From NCBI GenBank assembly GCA_030150405.1, contig JASLFU010000007.1:1-43746 (forward strand): 43,746 nt of DNA. The letters run 5' to 3'. Made by a program: the position numbers and the translations under genes. This DNA comes from Ignatzschineria sp. Its GTDB lineage: Bacteria; Pseudomonadota; Gammaproteobacteria; Cardiobacteriales; Wohlfahrtiimonadaceae. How positions within the stretch are numbered: position 1 is the first letter of the stretch; each line of letters begins with the position of its first letter. The notes below the pieces were generated by a model. The model made no database searches, was not told the origin of the DNA, and saw nothing but the letters and a program-made list of their open reading frames with translations. Positions 25,488 through 34,184 of the stretch are shown piece after piece.

Positions 25488-25603
25488 AATGTTTTTAATC
25501 TCATTATCCAATTTTCAGATCTCTTTCAGGGGGTTATGGATTGAAATAAAAAAGAGAGGGTTGTCTTAAGTCAAAAATTGTGGGGAACTGTAAATTTCCA
25601 TAG

Positions 25604-25721
25604 TTGACACCCATAATTTCTCTGCTAAGATATACGCAACGTTTGAGGAATCAAACGTTCTCCTCCATATCCTCCTTTGGTGGTTATTTTGCCGAGGCTC
25701 TTTGAGCTTCGGCCTTTTTTT
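25604..25721 (+). ncRNA. Candidate small RNA with tandem anti-Shine-Dalgarno motifs
   Basis: A self-contained transcription unit. The -35 TTGACA (25604-25609) is perfect, and TAAGAT (25626-25631) follows after 16 bases. The predicted RNA runs from about 25638 to 25721, roughly 84 bases. It begins with a hairpin AACGTTTGA/TCAAACGTT (25638-25659) with a GGAA loop. A pyrimidine-rich linker follows, holding two copies of TCCTCC (25661-25666 and 25670-25675). The terminator has a 10-bp stem, GCCGAGGCTC/GAGCTTCGGC (25691-25713), and seven Ts. No reading frame is present, the next gene (priA) is on the other strand, and the terminator is plus-directed only. The layout is that of a trans-acting, possibly Hfq-dependent, RNA. 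I do not recognise a known family. Confidence 0.65.
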
Positions 25722-25949
25722 GCCTAAAATTTCTCAAAAGACCGATAATCAGACGCTTTCTATAGAGGAGAAAAAGTCGAAGACTTTATTAAAAGAGTTT
25801 TAGGTAACGCAGAATCGTTTTTTAGAGAATAATATTAGCTCTCAACGCCTAGCGATTATTTTTTGATCAACTCAACTCTTTCGCTTAAAGATATTTACAA
25901 TAATTTAAATATTCGGCTTTTGTTGCCATTATTAAGAAATTTACGGGGA
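25722..25949. other. Gene-free spacer between the candidate sRNA and priA
   Basis: About 230 bases, AT-rich, with no gene, no clear terminator for priA and no repeat that I can support. A 27-codon open stretch without a start codon (25749-25832) is probably chance or a relic. Confidence 0.5.
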
Positions 25950-28199
25950 CTACCCAAAATCTAAGGGATCAACTTCCACTAAAAAGCGCACCCCGCTACG
26001 TTTATTTGCTTCTGCTAAACGCACTAAGTAGAAGAGGGCTCGATGGAGCTCCCCTCGCTGATCGGATTGCAAGATAGTATGAACTCGATAAAAACCTTGA
26101 CGGCGGCTTAAGATATTGGGCATGACGGGCGTTTTATAGAGCGCTTGATTTGCCGGCAACATCTGAAGGAGTTCTTCAAGATAACGCTGCGCAGTCTGCT
26201 CCTCTCTCGCCTCTACCTGTAATAGAGCCTGAAAACTATAGGGGGGAAGCCCCACAAGCTCTCGCACTTCTAAGCGTGTTTTGGCAAATTGATGGTATCC
26301 CACTTTCGGCAGCTCGTGAAACAGCGCATGATCTGGGAACATCGTCTGAATTAAGACCTTCCCTCGCTTCTCCCCTCGTCCTGCTCGGCCTGAGACCTGC
26401 ATAAGAAGCTGTGCAAGTTTCTCCTCTGCCCGAAAATCATTAGAGAAAAAGAGCCCATCAGAATTGACCAACGCCACTAGCGTAATGTTTGGAAAATCAT
26501 GCCCTTTCGCTAACATCTGGGTGCCAATGATAATATCCGCCGATTGGGAGCTGATCTTTTCTAAATGCGCCTCCATGCCCGAAGCTGAACGCACGGCATC
26601 TCGATCAAATCTTAAAACCTTTGCCAAGGGAAAAGCATCGGCTAAGGCTTTTTCGATTTTCTGTGTCCCCGCGCCCAATAATTTAAAATCGCGCCCATGA
26701 CACTTCGGGCAATGATGGGGGTAAGGATAGCGCTTTGCACAATGATGGCAATGCATTAAACCTGTAGAACGATGGTAATTGAGATAAGCGCTACAATCAT
26801 TGCACTCTGCCATCCAGCCACAATCTAAGCAGGCTATTACGGGGGAGAATCCCCGGCGATTAAGAAAGACTAAAACCTGCTCTCCCCGAGCAATGGTTGC
26901 CTCAATAGCATCTAATAACTCTGGTGTCAGACCATCATAAAGTGCGCTCTTATTGCAGTCGATCACCTCCCACTCCGGCAATTGACCTTTCACACGCTCC
27001 GTTAAAAGATGATGTGAATATCGTCCCTCCACCACATTTTTTAAACTCTCAAAGGTGGGAGTAGCCGTGCCCAAAATAATAGGAATATTTAAGAGGTTCG
27101 CCCGCTGAATTGCACTATTATGGGCTGAGTAACGAACACCATCTCGCTGAAGATACGAGCCATCGTGAGCTTCATCGAGAATAATTAGCCCTAAATCTCT
27201 AAAAGGCGTAAAGAGCGCAGAACGGGTGCCAATCAAGAGATCGATCCGCCCAAGAGAGGTCTCTCGCCACGCTTTAAGTCGCTCATTATCACTAATTTGG
27301 GAATGAATCACCCCCACACGAACCCCAAGCGATCGTTCAATACGGCTCACAAATTGAGGGGTAAGCCCTATCTCCGGCACTAACATCAATACCTGACGCC
27401 CCTGCAGCAATATATGACGAGCAATTTCAGTATAAACGGCTGTCTTTCCGGAGCCTGTTACCCCCTCTAAAAGTGCAACACCCTCCCTTTTTAGAGAAAG
27501 CTCATCCACAATTTTCTGCTGGGCCTCACTTAAACGCAACTCCCCCAAAGGCTTCGGAGAGCTCACTGAAGTTTTATGATCATCAGAGAGGAGAACCTCT
27601 TCAATCAAGCCCTCATCTAACAGAAATTTCCGATGGTTTTTAAAGGTGGGAAATTGGGTGATAAGTAGTTCTTCAAGGATCACATGTTCAATCTGCAATT
27701 CCTCTAAAATCGCCACTTTAACCCGAGCATTTTGATTAGATTTATCTCTGCGCCAATTCTGCCCCCTTTCGGTTAAACGATACCCTACCTGCTCTTGATA
27801 TTTAGGTTCTCCCTGCCGTAGCCCTAGCGGCAAAGAGAGCTGAAAAACCTCCCCCACCGGCGCATGGTAATATTGGGCGATCCAGAGAGAAAGGGAGAAA
27901 AGATCTGGGGATAATACCGGCGCACTGTCGAGAAGCTCCTCAATATTACGCAACTTATCCATTGGTAGATCGCTTTTCTCTTTAATAGCGATCACTACAC
28001 CGATCATAGGGCGATGACCAAAAAAGAGCTTTACCCGGGCGCCTAGCGTGGGCGTCCCTAACTCAGCAGGACAGAGATAATCAAAACCTCGATAGAGCGG
28101 ACACGGCAACGCAACCTCTATAAGAGTGCCCGAAAAATCAGACATCTCTTTAGAGGTTAATTGCTCTTTCATCCCCTCTAAGGGTTGAGAATCCTTCAT
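25950..28199 (-). CDS. priA: Primosomal protein N' (replication restart helicase PriA)
   Basis: 749 aa as opened at 28199. Homology begins at EVALPCPLYRGFDYL near residue 28, so an internal ATG at 28172 or 28145 may be the true start; the last gives about 731 aa, the common length. PriA binds stalled forks and reloads DnaB. The 3'-binding domain is N-terminal. The helicase has Walker A EGVTGSGKTAVYTEIA, DEAH in LIILDEAHDGSYLQRDG, RRGFSP and SGRAGRGEK. The zinc-binding block CLDCGWMAECNDC and HCHHCAKR...CPKCHGRD holds eight cysteines. It starts 20 bases after the sohB stop and ends the long minus-strand run. Confidence 0.96.
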   Translation of the reverse strand: MKDSQPLEGMKEQLTSKEMSDFSGTLIEVALPCPLYRGFDYLCPAELGTPTLGARVKLFFGHRPMIGVVIAIKEKSDLPMDKLRNIEELLDSAPVLSPDLFSLSLWIAQYYHAPVGEVFQLSLPLGLRQGEPKYQEQVGYRLTERGQNWRRDKSNQNARVKVAILEELQIEHVILEELLITQFPTFKNHRKFLLDEGLIEEVLLSDDHKTSVSSPKPLGELRLSEAQQKIVDELSLKREGVALLEGVTGSGKTAVYTEIARHILLQGRQVLMLVPEIGLTPQFVSRIERSLGVRVGVIHSQISDNERLKAWRETSLGRIDLLIGTRSALFTPFRDLGLIILDEAHDGSYLQRDGVRYSAHNSAIQRANLLNIPIILGTATPTFESLKNVVEGRYSHHLLTERVKGQLPEWEVIDCNKSALYDGLTPELLDAIEATIARGEQVLVFLNRRGFSPVIACLDCGWMAECNDCSAYLNYHRSTGLMHCHHCAKRYPYPHHCPKCHGRDFKLLGAGTQKIEKALADAFPLAKVLRFDRDAVRSASGMEAHLEKISSQSADIIIGTQMLAKGHDFPNITLVALVNSDGLFFSNDFRAEEKLAQLLMQVSGRAGRGEKRGKVLIQTMFPDHALFHELPKVGYHQFAKTRLEVRELVGLPPYSFQALLQVEAREEQTAQRYLEELLQMLPANQALYKTPVMPNILSRRQGFYRVHTILQSDQRGELHRALFYLVRLAEANKRSGVRFLVEVDPLDFG

Positions 28200-28219
28200 G
28201 CTCCTGCCCCGATCTTATA

Positions 28220-29239
28220 TTAATAATGGATATTTAAGCGATTAGCCAGCTTTGTAAGAAAGCGGGAAAGCCCCTTACGTACGCTCTTCTTCTCTATATA
28301 TTTAATGCTAAAGACATTTCGCTCTTTAAGTGAATCGAGCAGATAGGCATCGCTTGTTTTTAATTCATCCACTAAACCTAACTCTTTCGCCCGAACCGCT
28401 AACCAATGCTCACCTGTTGCGATCATCTCAATATCAAGATCAGGACGATATTGATGGACAAACTCCTTAAAGATGGTGTGAATCTCCTCAATCTCCGATT
28501 TAAACTTCTCTCGCCCTTCATCGGTATTTTCCCCAAACATTGTGACTGTTCGTTTATAATCTCCGGCAGTAAATTGCTCATAATCGATATTAAATTTTTC
28601 AAGCAATTTATGGAAATTGGGCAACTGTGCAACAACCCCTACAGAACCCACAATAGCAAAGGGGGCAGCAATAATTTTATTCGCCACACACGCCATGAGA
28701 TAGCCACCACTTGCGGCCACTTCATCCACAGCTACCGTTAAGTGAAGCCCTTTTTCACGAATCCGCACCAGCTGAGAAGCCGCTAAACCGTACCCATTTA
28801 CAACCCCCCCGGGGCTCTTTAAATTAAGTAGAACTTCATCCCCCTCCTCTGCAATTTGAAGGAGTGCTGAGACCTCTTCCCGTAGGTTTTTAACGCCCGC
28901 TGCTGCCATATCCCCATCAAAATTAAGAAGATATAGATTCGGCTGTTCCTTCTTTTCTGGAGCTGTTTTCTGCTCTTTTTTCCAAAATTCCCACCATTTT
29001 TTCTCACCCTTGGGCTGTTCAGTCTTCTCTTTTTCCTTCTCTTCGCCATTTTGCAACTCAAGAAAGCTCTCTTTAATCTCTTTATAGCGCTCACTTAAGT
29101 TTTTAAATTCAATCCGACCGCTATTGCCTCCCGCAGCCGTAGAACGAAGGGAGACTAGAAAGAGCAAAAGAAGAATAATCGCCGCCACAATGGTGCCTGC
29201 TTTTGCTAAAAATAGTAGATATTCAATTAAAAATGCCAT
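28220..29239 (-). CDS. sohB: SohB-type inner-membrane S49 peptidase
   Basis: 339 aa from the ATG at 29239 (GAGAG ribosome site). The frame runs 21 codons further up across an inverted repeat and is not needed. Residues 1-30 are a membrane anchor (LLFLAKAGTIVAAIILLLLF). A charged linker rich in Lys, Glu and Trp (WWEFWKKEQK) follows, then the S49 fold. The nucleophile is in VDEVAASGGYLMA and the general-base lysine is probably in FTAGDYKRTVTMFG, matching the Ser-Lys dyad of SohB. LKSPGGVV and GSVGVVAQL are family motifs. It is periplasm-facing. Its leader carries a palindrome and follows the terminator of the isomerase gene. Confidence 0.9.
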   Translation of the reverse strand: MAFLIEYLLFLAKAGTIVAAIILLLLFLVSLRSTAAGGNSGRIEFKNLSERYKEIKESFLELQNGEEKEKEKTEQPKGEKKWWEFWKKEQKTAPEKKEQPNLYLLNFDGDMAAAGVKNLREEVSALLQIAEEGDEVLLNLKSPGGVVNGYGLAASQLVRIREKGLHLTVAVDEVAASGGYLMACVANKIIAAPFAIVGSVGVVAQLPNFHKLLEKFNIDYEQFTAGDYKRTVTMFGENTDEGREKFKSEIEEIHTIFKEFVHQYRPDLDIEMIATGEHWLAVRAKELGLVDELKTSDAYLLDSLKERNVFSIKYIEKKSVRKGLSRFLTKLANRLNIHY

Positions 29240-29262
29240 AAATCTCTCATCCATTTGGAAAT

Positions 29263-29280
29263 GCTTAACCCCTGTTAAGC
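29263..29280. repeat. Palindrome in the sohB leader
   Basis: GCTTAAC (29263-29269) and GTTAAGC (29274-29280) form a perfect 7-bp inverted repeat around CCCT. AATG and CATT extend it on the outside after a two-base offset. It lies 24 bases upstream of the sohB ATG and could be an operator or a leader hairpin. Confidence 0.4.
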
Positions 29281-29301
29281 GCATTAAACTATCTAAAAAC
29301 A

Positions 29302-29337
29302 AAAAGCCCGAAATCTCAAAAGAGATCTCAGGCTATT
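29302..29337 (-). terminator. Intrinsic terminator after the PpiC-type isomerase gene
   Basis: On the minus strand AGCCTGAGATCTC and GAGATTTCGGGCT form a stem with two mismatches around TTTT, followed by TTTTGTTTTT. It lies 45 bases past the isomerase stop and separates that gene from sohB. Confidence 0.75.
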
Positions 29338-29381
29338 TTCATTAAGAATGATAAGAATCTAGTGATCTGCCACTCAAATCA

Positions 29382-30236
29382 TTACTTTTTATCTTCTTTA
29401 ATTTCGATTTTGATCTCATCTTGAAGACCTAAAATATACTCCTGAAGACGAGTTTGTGCAATTTGGCCACGGAGACGCTCTTTAGAACCTTCGAAAGTAT
29501 CGATCACCGTATCACGCATATCTTCAACTAAGATAATGTGATAACCAAAACCTGTTTTAACAGGCTCTTTGCTCATCTCGCCCTTTTTCATTTTCGCAAG
29601 AGCAGCCGCGAAGTCTGCATCCATCATCTGTAAACGGAACCAGCCCCCGATGTCGCCACCACGAACAGCGGTACCGGGATCAAGAGAGTGCTCTTCTGCT
29701 GCTTTAGCAAATTCGATCTTTTTATCGTTGATATCTTTGATGAGTGCTTTCGCTTCTTCTTCACTCTCCACTAAGATGTGAGATGCTTTGTACTCTTCTT
29801 TATCTACAAGCTCAACTTGCTTGTCATACTCTTTTTTAAGCTCTTCTTCAGAAACTTCTGTGTTCATTAAGAAATCGAGTAAAAAGAGATCTGAGAGCAA
29901 TTTGTCTTGTACATATTGCATCTGCATTTTGTAATCTTCGTCTTTATCTAAGCCCTTCTTGGTCGCCTCTTTAGAGAGATGCTTCTGAAGGAAGTAGGCT
30001 TCCACTAAGCCTTGAACTTGCCCCTTCTCCTCATACTCTTCTACTGGCTCACCAATCGTTAAAGTGACGAAATCTAAAAACTCTTTTTTAGGGAGCTCTT
30101 TGCCATCAATCACAGCAACAGGATCGCTAATGGTAAAGGTTTCGCGCTCTTTAGCTGCTTCTTCAGCAAAGCTCGCTTGCCCCATTCCTAAAGCAATTGC
30201 TAAGGCTAAAATGGTTTGTGTAAATCTATTTTTCAT
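29382..30236 (-). CDS. Periplasmic parvulin-type peptidyl-prolyl isomerase
   Basis: 284 aa precursor. A Sec signal peptide (KNRFTQTILALAIALGMGQA) with likely cleavage after SFA at residue 24 exports the protein. The N-terminal helical chaperone region (30-145) resembles the SurA N-domain in style (VAVIDGKELPKKEFLDFV). The PpiC rotamase lies around 150-245, with YKASHILVESEEEAKAL, GDIGGWFRLQMMDADFAAAL and VKTGFGYHIILVEDMRD. The total length fits PpiD/PrsA-like single-domain parvulins, not SurA, which has two. A role in folding outer-membrane or secreted proteins is inferred. It follows bolA by a few bases and shares its transcript. Confidence 0.9.
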   Translation of the reverse strand: MKNRFTQTILALAIALGMGQASFAEEAAKERETFTISDPVAVIDGKELPKKEFLDFVTLTIGEPVEEYEEKGQVQGLVEAYFLQKHLSKEATKKGLDKDEDYKMQMQYVQDKLLSDLFLLDFLMNTEVSEEELKKEYDKQVELVDKEEYKASHILVESEEEAKALIKDINDKKIEFAKAAEEHSLDPGTAVRGGDIGGWFRLQMMDADFAAALAKMKKGEMSKEPVKTGFGYHIILVEDMRDTVIDTFEGSKERLRGQIAQTRLQEYILGLQDEIKIEIKEDKK

Positions 30237-30238
30237 GC

Positions 30239-30517
30239 TTATTCCTTCTCTTTTGGAGTATTTGCTTGAATACTTAATGCGTGAATATCATTGGGAAACA
30301 TCTCATCGAGCACCTTATATATTAAGCGATGTCTCGCAACTAATGAGAGCCCTTCAAATTTATCGGAAGTAACTTTAATCGTAAAATGCCCTGCCCCGCC
30401 AGCAGCTCCCGCATGCCCAACATGAAGATGACTATCGTCGATCACCTCAAGTTCTGTGGGAGCTAATGCTTCTGTTACAAGATCGGTCATCTTAACAATT
30501 CTTTCTCTATTTTTCAT
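30239..30517 (-). CDS. bolA: BolA-family protein
   Basis: 92 aa from the ATG at 30517, which has AAGGGAATAAAC before it. The upstream extension overlaps yciB further and is unlikely. Family motifs are LEVIDDSHLHVGHAGAAGGA, GHFTIKVTSDKFEGLSLVAR (with its HRLIYKVL continuation) and the invariant His in IHALSIQA. BolA proteins pair with monothiol glutaredoxins in Fe-S handling. E. coli BolA also affects cell shape. The start overlaps the yciB stop by about 11 bases and the isomerase gene starts 2 bases after its stop, so the three are tightly coupled. Confidence 0.93.
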   Translation of the reverse strand: MKNRERIVKMTDLVTEALAPTELEVIDDSHLHVGHAGAAGGAGHFTIKVTSDKFEGLSLVARHRLIYKVLDEMFPNDIHALSIQANTPKEKE

Positions 30518-31142
30518 GTTTATTCCCTTCAATATTTTCTCTCTGCTCTTCATGATTTAATGAAGGTGTTACAAGGGGTTGCTCCTCTTCCTCTCCTCTA
30601 TAAAGCTGACTTCGCTTATGGAGATAGTAGAGCAACAATAAGGAGAGCACAAAGGTAATTGCCGGATTAATAATTGTTTTAAAGAGCATCCAGATCTCAT
30701 CTGACAGCTGAAGCAGAATAATCACGGCATTGAGCAGCCCCATAATCACCATATAGCCCGCCCACATGAGATTGGTCTTTAACCACTCATGTTCAGGGAG
30801 CTCAAGCTCCAGTACAGTGCCAAAGAGCATCTTTAAAGGGGATTTTTTAAAGTGATAGAGCACAAAAAGAAGCCCCGCGATCCCACCATTAACAATGGTC
30901 GTACGCCATTTGATAAAGTCATCGCTCTCAAAATAGACCGTCATCGCCCCAAATATAATAGAGGTAATGAGGATCGTCCATTGCGCTCCTTTAGTCTTAT
31001 CACGATAAAAGAGTAGCAAAATTATCGTTGACGCGAGGGAGCTATAGAGCAGCACTTCTGTCGCAAAGATCAAATCATGACCAAAGAGAAAGAAAGCGCC
31101 TAAAAATAGGATCGTACAGAGCCCTATCAGTGCTTGCGCCAT
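30507..31142 (-). CDS. yciB: Inner-membrane septation protein YciB/IspZ family
   Basis: 211 aa. About five hydrophobic helices (residues 5-20, 27-46, 56-70, 83-96, 127-175) and a charged cytoplasmic C-terminal tail (RGEEEEQPLVTPSLNHEEQ). The segment FFLFGHDLIFATEVLLY and the middle FKKSPLKMLFGTVLELELPE followed by WLKTNLMWAGYM match the intracellular septation protein A family. It affects envelope integrity and division in enterics. It starts 2 bases after the fabD stop. The C-terminal tail is longer than in E. coli YciB (179 aa). Confidence 0.88.
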   Translation of the reverse strand: MAQALIGLCTILFLGAFFLFGHDLIFATEVLLYSSLASTIILLLFYRDKTKGAQWTILITSIIFGAMTVYFESDDFIKWRTTIVNGGIAGLLFVLYHFKKSPLKMLFGTVLELELPEHEWLKTNLMWAGYMVIMGLLNAVIILLQLSDEIWMLFKTIINPAITFVLSLLLLYYLHKRSQLYRGEEEEQPLVTPSLNHEEQRENIEGNKHEK

Positions 31143-31144
31143 GC

Positions 31145-32089
31145 TTATTTAAGCTCCTCAAGCGTTGATTTGAGCGTCTCTCCATCGAAGATATTGTAAG
31201 AGGTCAGAGATTTATCAATTCGGCGAATAAGTCCTGTTAACACCTTTCCAGGCCCACACTCTACCACTGTAGTAACACCCTCTTTTGCAAAGTGCTCGAT
31301 TGTCTCTGTCCAGCGTACAGGTTGATAAAGCTGCGTGACTAAAGCCTCTTTAAGGCTCTCGTTCTCTTTATGCTCCGATACATCAACGTTATGGATAACA
31401 GGGATTTGTGGCGCAGAAATGGTTAACTGATCTAAAGAGTCGGCCAAGCGCTCAGAAGCGGGCTTCATTAAAATACAGTGCGAAGGTACCGAAACCGGTA
31501 GAGGCAAAGCCCTACGTGCGCCCTTCTCTTTTGCTAAAACACAAGCTGCATCCACGGCCTCTTTCGTCCCAGCAATCACTACTTGCCCGGGGGAGTTAAA
31601 GTTCACAGCAGAGACTTCACCCTCTTTAGCACTCTCCTTGCAAAGTGCGATGACATCAGCATCATCCATGCCGATAATCGCTGCCATGGCTCCTTTTCCT
31701 GCGGGCACAGCTTCCTGCATAAATTTGCCTCGCTCCGAAACAAGTTTTACCGCATCTTTAAACTCTAAAGCCCCAGCAGCAACTAAAGCGCTATATTCGC
31801 CAAGGCTATGCCCCGCCACCATCGCAGGTTTTGCTCCACCTTCAGCCAACCAAAGGCGCCAAAGAGCAATACTCACCGTTAAAAGCGCTGGCTGCGTAAC
31901 ATCTGTTTTGCCGAGCTCTTCTGCACTACCAGATTCGATAATCTGCGAAAGTTTATAACCTAAAGCCTCATCTGCTTCTGCAAAAGTCTGCTGAACAATC
32001 TCATGTCCAAGAAGATCCGCAATCATCCCCACACTTTGTGAACCCTGCCCGGGAAATACAAATGCTAACTTTTCATTTACTTGTGTCAT
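31145..32089 (-). CDS. fabD: Malonyl-CoA:ACP transacylase FabD
   Basis: 314 aa, cytoplasmic. It loads malonyl groups onto acyl carrier protein. The nucleophile is Ser95 in VAGHSLGEYSALVAAGAL. The partner histidine is in LPLPVSVPSHCILMKPAS. FVFPGQGSQSVGMIADLL at the N-terminus and GPGKVLTGLIRRID near the C-terminus are family motifs. It lies 42 bases after fabH. In most gammaproteobacteria fabG follows, but here yciB does. Confidence 0.97.
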   Translation of the reverse strand: MTQVNEKLAFVFPGQGSQSVGMIADLLGHEIVQQTFAEADEALGYKLSQIIESGSAEELGKTDVTQPALLTVSIALWRLWLAEGGAKPAMVAGHSLGEYSALVAAGALEFKDAVKLVSERGKFMQEAVPAGKGAMAAIIGMDDADVIALCKESAKEGEVSAVNFNSPGQVVIAGTKEAVDAACVLAKEKGARRALPLPVSVPSHCILMKPASERLADSLDQLTISAPQIPVIHNVDVSEHKENESLKEALVTQLYQPVRWTETIEHFAKEGVTTVVECGPGKVLTGLIRRIDKSLTSYNIFDGETLKSTLEELK

Positions 32090-32131
32090 TATTTACTCTC
32101 TTTAAACCAAATTCTTCTGTCGATCTCTGCG

Positions 32132-33088
32132 TTACATCCGGATCAATGCAGAGCCCCAAGTAAATCCACCACCAAAAGCTTCCATTAAGATTAGATCACC
32201 CGCTTTGACTCGGCCATCCTTACGGGCAACATCGAGCGCTAAAGGGATACTCGCAGCTGAAGTATTCGCGTGTTGATCGACGGTGACGACCATCTTCTCT
32301 TTAGGTAAACCCACTCGCTTTGCCGTTGCTTTCATAATTCGCAAATTTGCCTGATGAGGGATGAGCCAATCGAGCTCTTCGGGCTTAACATTTGCCGCCG
32401 TCAGGGTTTGCTCTACCAATTCATGCAACTTTGCAACCGCATGACGGAAAACTTCGCTCCCCTTCATCTCTACATAAGGATAGACATCAGGTTTTGAAAT
32501 GACGCTCTTTTTCACCGATAAAAGATCTTTGTGGCTTCCATCTGCATGAAGATGGGTGGAGATAATCCCCTCCTCTTCTGTCGCTTCTAATACCACAGCC
32601 GCCGCACCATCACCAAAGAGAACGCAAGTGGTACGATCTTCCCAATTCAAAATTCGTGAATAGAGCTCTGAGCCCACAACAACAGCCTTTTTAGCGGCTC
32701 CAGCTTTAATGAAATTATCTGCAATACCAAGGGCATAAATAAATCCCGAGCACGCAGCGCTAATATCGAAAGATGCCGCGTGATTATTCCCAAGCATCTC
32801 TTGCAATAATGTTGCTGTAGATGGATAAGTCTGATCTGGCGTTGAAGTTGCAAGGACAATCAGATCGATCTCTTGCGGATCGACCCCAGCATCTTCGAGC
32901 GCAGCTTTAACAGCTTCATAACCAATACCGGCGGTTGTTGCTTCCTCATCTGCAATATAACGCTGATGAATCCCCGTACGAGCGACAATCCACTCGTGAC
33001 TGGTATCCACCGTTTTTGCGAGTTCATCATTGGTGACCACTCGTCCTGGCAAATATTGCCCAGTACCGATAATTTTTGAATTTACCAT
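32132..33088 (-). CDS. fabH: Beta-ketoacyl-ACP synthase III FabH
   Basis: 318 aa. It condenses acetyl-CoA with malonyl-ACP to start fatty-acid synthesis. The catalytic triad is complete: Cys113 in DISAACSGFIYAL, His245 in WLIPHQANLRIM and Asn275 in VDQHANTSAASIPLAL. RVVTNDELAKTVDTSHEWI and RTGIHQRYIAD are the usual N-terminal pattern. It starts 27 bases after plsX and forms plsX-fabH-fabD. Confidence 0.97.
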   Translation of the reverse strand: MVNSKIIGTGQYLPGRVVTNDELAKTVDTSHEWIVARTGIHQRYIADEEATTAGIGYEAVKAALEDAGVDPQEIDLIVLATSTPDQTYPSTATLLQEMLGNNHAASFDISAACSGFIYALGIADNFIKAGAAKKAVVVGSELYSRILNWEDRTTCVLFGDGAAAVVLEATEEEGIISTHLHADGSHKDLLSVKKSVISKPDVYPYVEMKGSEVFRHAVAKLHELVEQTLTAANVKPEELDWLIPHQANLRIMKATAKRVGLPKEKMVVTVDQHANTSAASIPLALDVARKDGRVKAGDLILMEAFGGGFTWGSALIRM

Positions 33089-33115
33089 TATCCAACCTAT
33101 CTTCTAAATTTATAA

Positions 33116-34150
33116 TTAGCTTTCGGAATCTACCGCTTTAAACTGCGCTTCCATCTTCGTTAAAATCTGCTGTTCAACTAGCTTAACAGATATCTCTATT
33201 GCATTTTGAAAAGAGACTCTATCGGCATTGCCATGAGATTTCACAACAATGCCCCGAAGCCCTAAAAGCGATGCCCCATTATGTTTACGAGGATCTAATC
33301 GGCTCTTTAAATCATTAATGACCGGCAAGGCCACAGCCGCCGAAAGCTTAGTGTAGAGATTGCGCTGAAAGGAGCGTTTAAGCTGCTCTGCGATCATCTT
33401 TGCTGTACCTTCCATGGTTTTTAACGCCACATTCCCTACAAACCCATCCGAAACGATCACATCCACATCATCAAAGAAGATGCCATCGGCTTCGGTATAA
33501 CCAATATAGTTTAAAGAGGAGTTTTCTAAAAGAGGTGTGGTTTGCCGCACAAGCTCATTTCCCTTAATCGCCTCTTCACCAATATTTAAGAGCGCAACTT
33601 TAGGAGAAGACTTGCCGGAAACAGCAGAATTTAAGAGCGATCCCATCACCGCAAATTGGTAAAGATGCTCGGCAGTCACATCGACGTTAGCACCAAGATC
33701 GAGCATATGAACATACCCCTCCTCCCTCATCGAAGGAATTGAGGTACAGATAGCAGGACGCATAATTCCGGGCAAAGTCTTTAAGACAAAACGAGCAGTA
33801 GCCATTAAAGCCCCAGTATTGCCGGCGGACATCGCCGCATCTGCAAGCCCCTCTTTCACGCAATCGATCGCAACACGCATGGAAGAATCCTTCTTATTTC
33901 GCATTGCACTTTGTGGCGCTTCATCCATCCCCACAACTTCACTCGCGTGGTGGATCTGCACTCGCCCCTCTTTAAAGAGCGGTTCATTTTCTAAATAAGG
34001 GGTAAGTACCTCTTTCTGCCCAACCGCGAGTATGGTAAGACCTTCATGAGCCTTAAGGGCATTAAGTACCGCCGGTACAAACTCCGGCGCACCATTATCC
34101 CCGCTCATCATATCCACAGCAAGACGCACTTGCGCTGGTTGATTATTCAT
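33116..34150 (-). CDS. plsX: Phosphate acyltransferase PlsX
   Basis: 344 aa from the ATG at 34150; a TTG three codons earlier (34159) is the other option. PlsX makes acyl-phosphate from acyl-ACP, feeding PlsY for glycerophospholipid synthesis. Visible family elements are RLAVDMMSGDNGAPEFVPAV, SAMRNKKDSSMRVAI, SAGNTGALMATARFVL, MLDLGANVDV and VSDGFVGNVALKTMEGTAK. A strong terminator-like hairpin sits between rpmF and plsX, so plsX may depend partly on readthrough or on a promoter just behind the hairpin. Confidence 0.96.
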   Translation of the reverse strand: MNNQPAQVRLAVDMMSGDNGAPEFVPAVLNALKAHEGLTILAVGQKEVLTPYLENEPLFKEGRVQIHHASEVVGMDEAPQSAMRNKKDSSMRVAIDCVKEGLADAAMSAGNTGALMATARFVLKTLPGIMRPAICTSIPSMREEGYVHMLDLGANVDVTAEHLYQFAVMGSLLNSAVSGKSSPKVALLNIGEEAIKGNELVRQTTPLLENSSLNYIGYTEADGIFFDDVDVIVSDGFVGNVALKTMEGTAKMIAEQLKRSFQRNLYTKLSAAVALPVINDLKSRLDPRKHNGASLLGLRGIVVKSHGNADRVSFQNAIEISVKLVEQQILTKMEAQFKAVDSES

Positions 34151-34184
34151 GACCTTCAATACTCTTTTTCACTCTATAAACAGT

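Noticed and set aside
25749..25832. A 27-codon open stretch ending in VLGNAESFFRE that looked like a possible transposase or gene remnant.
   Set aside because: It has no start codon, is too short to assign to any family, and no inverted repeats or target duplications flank it.
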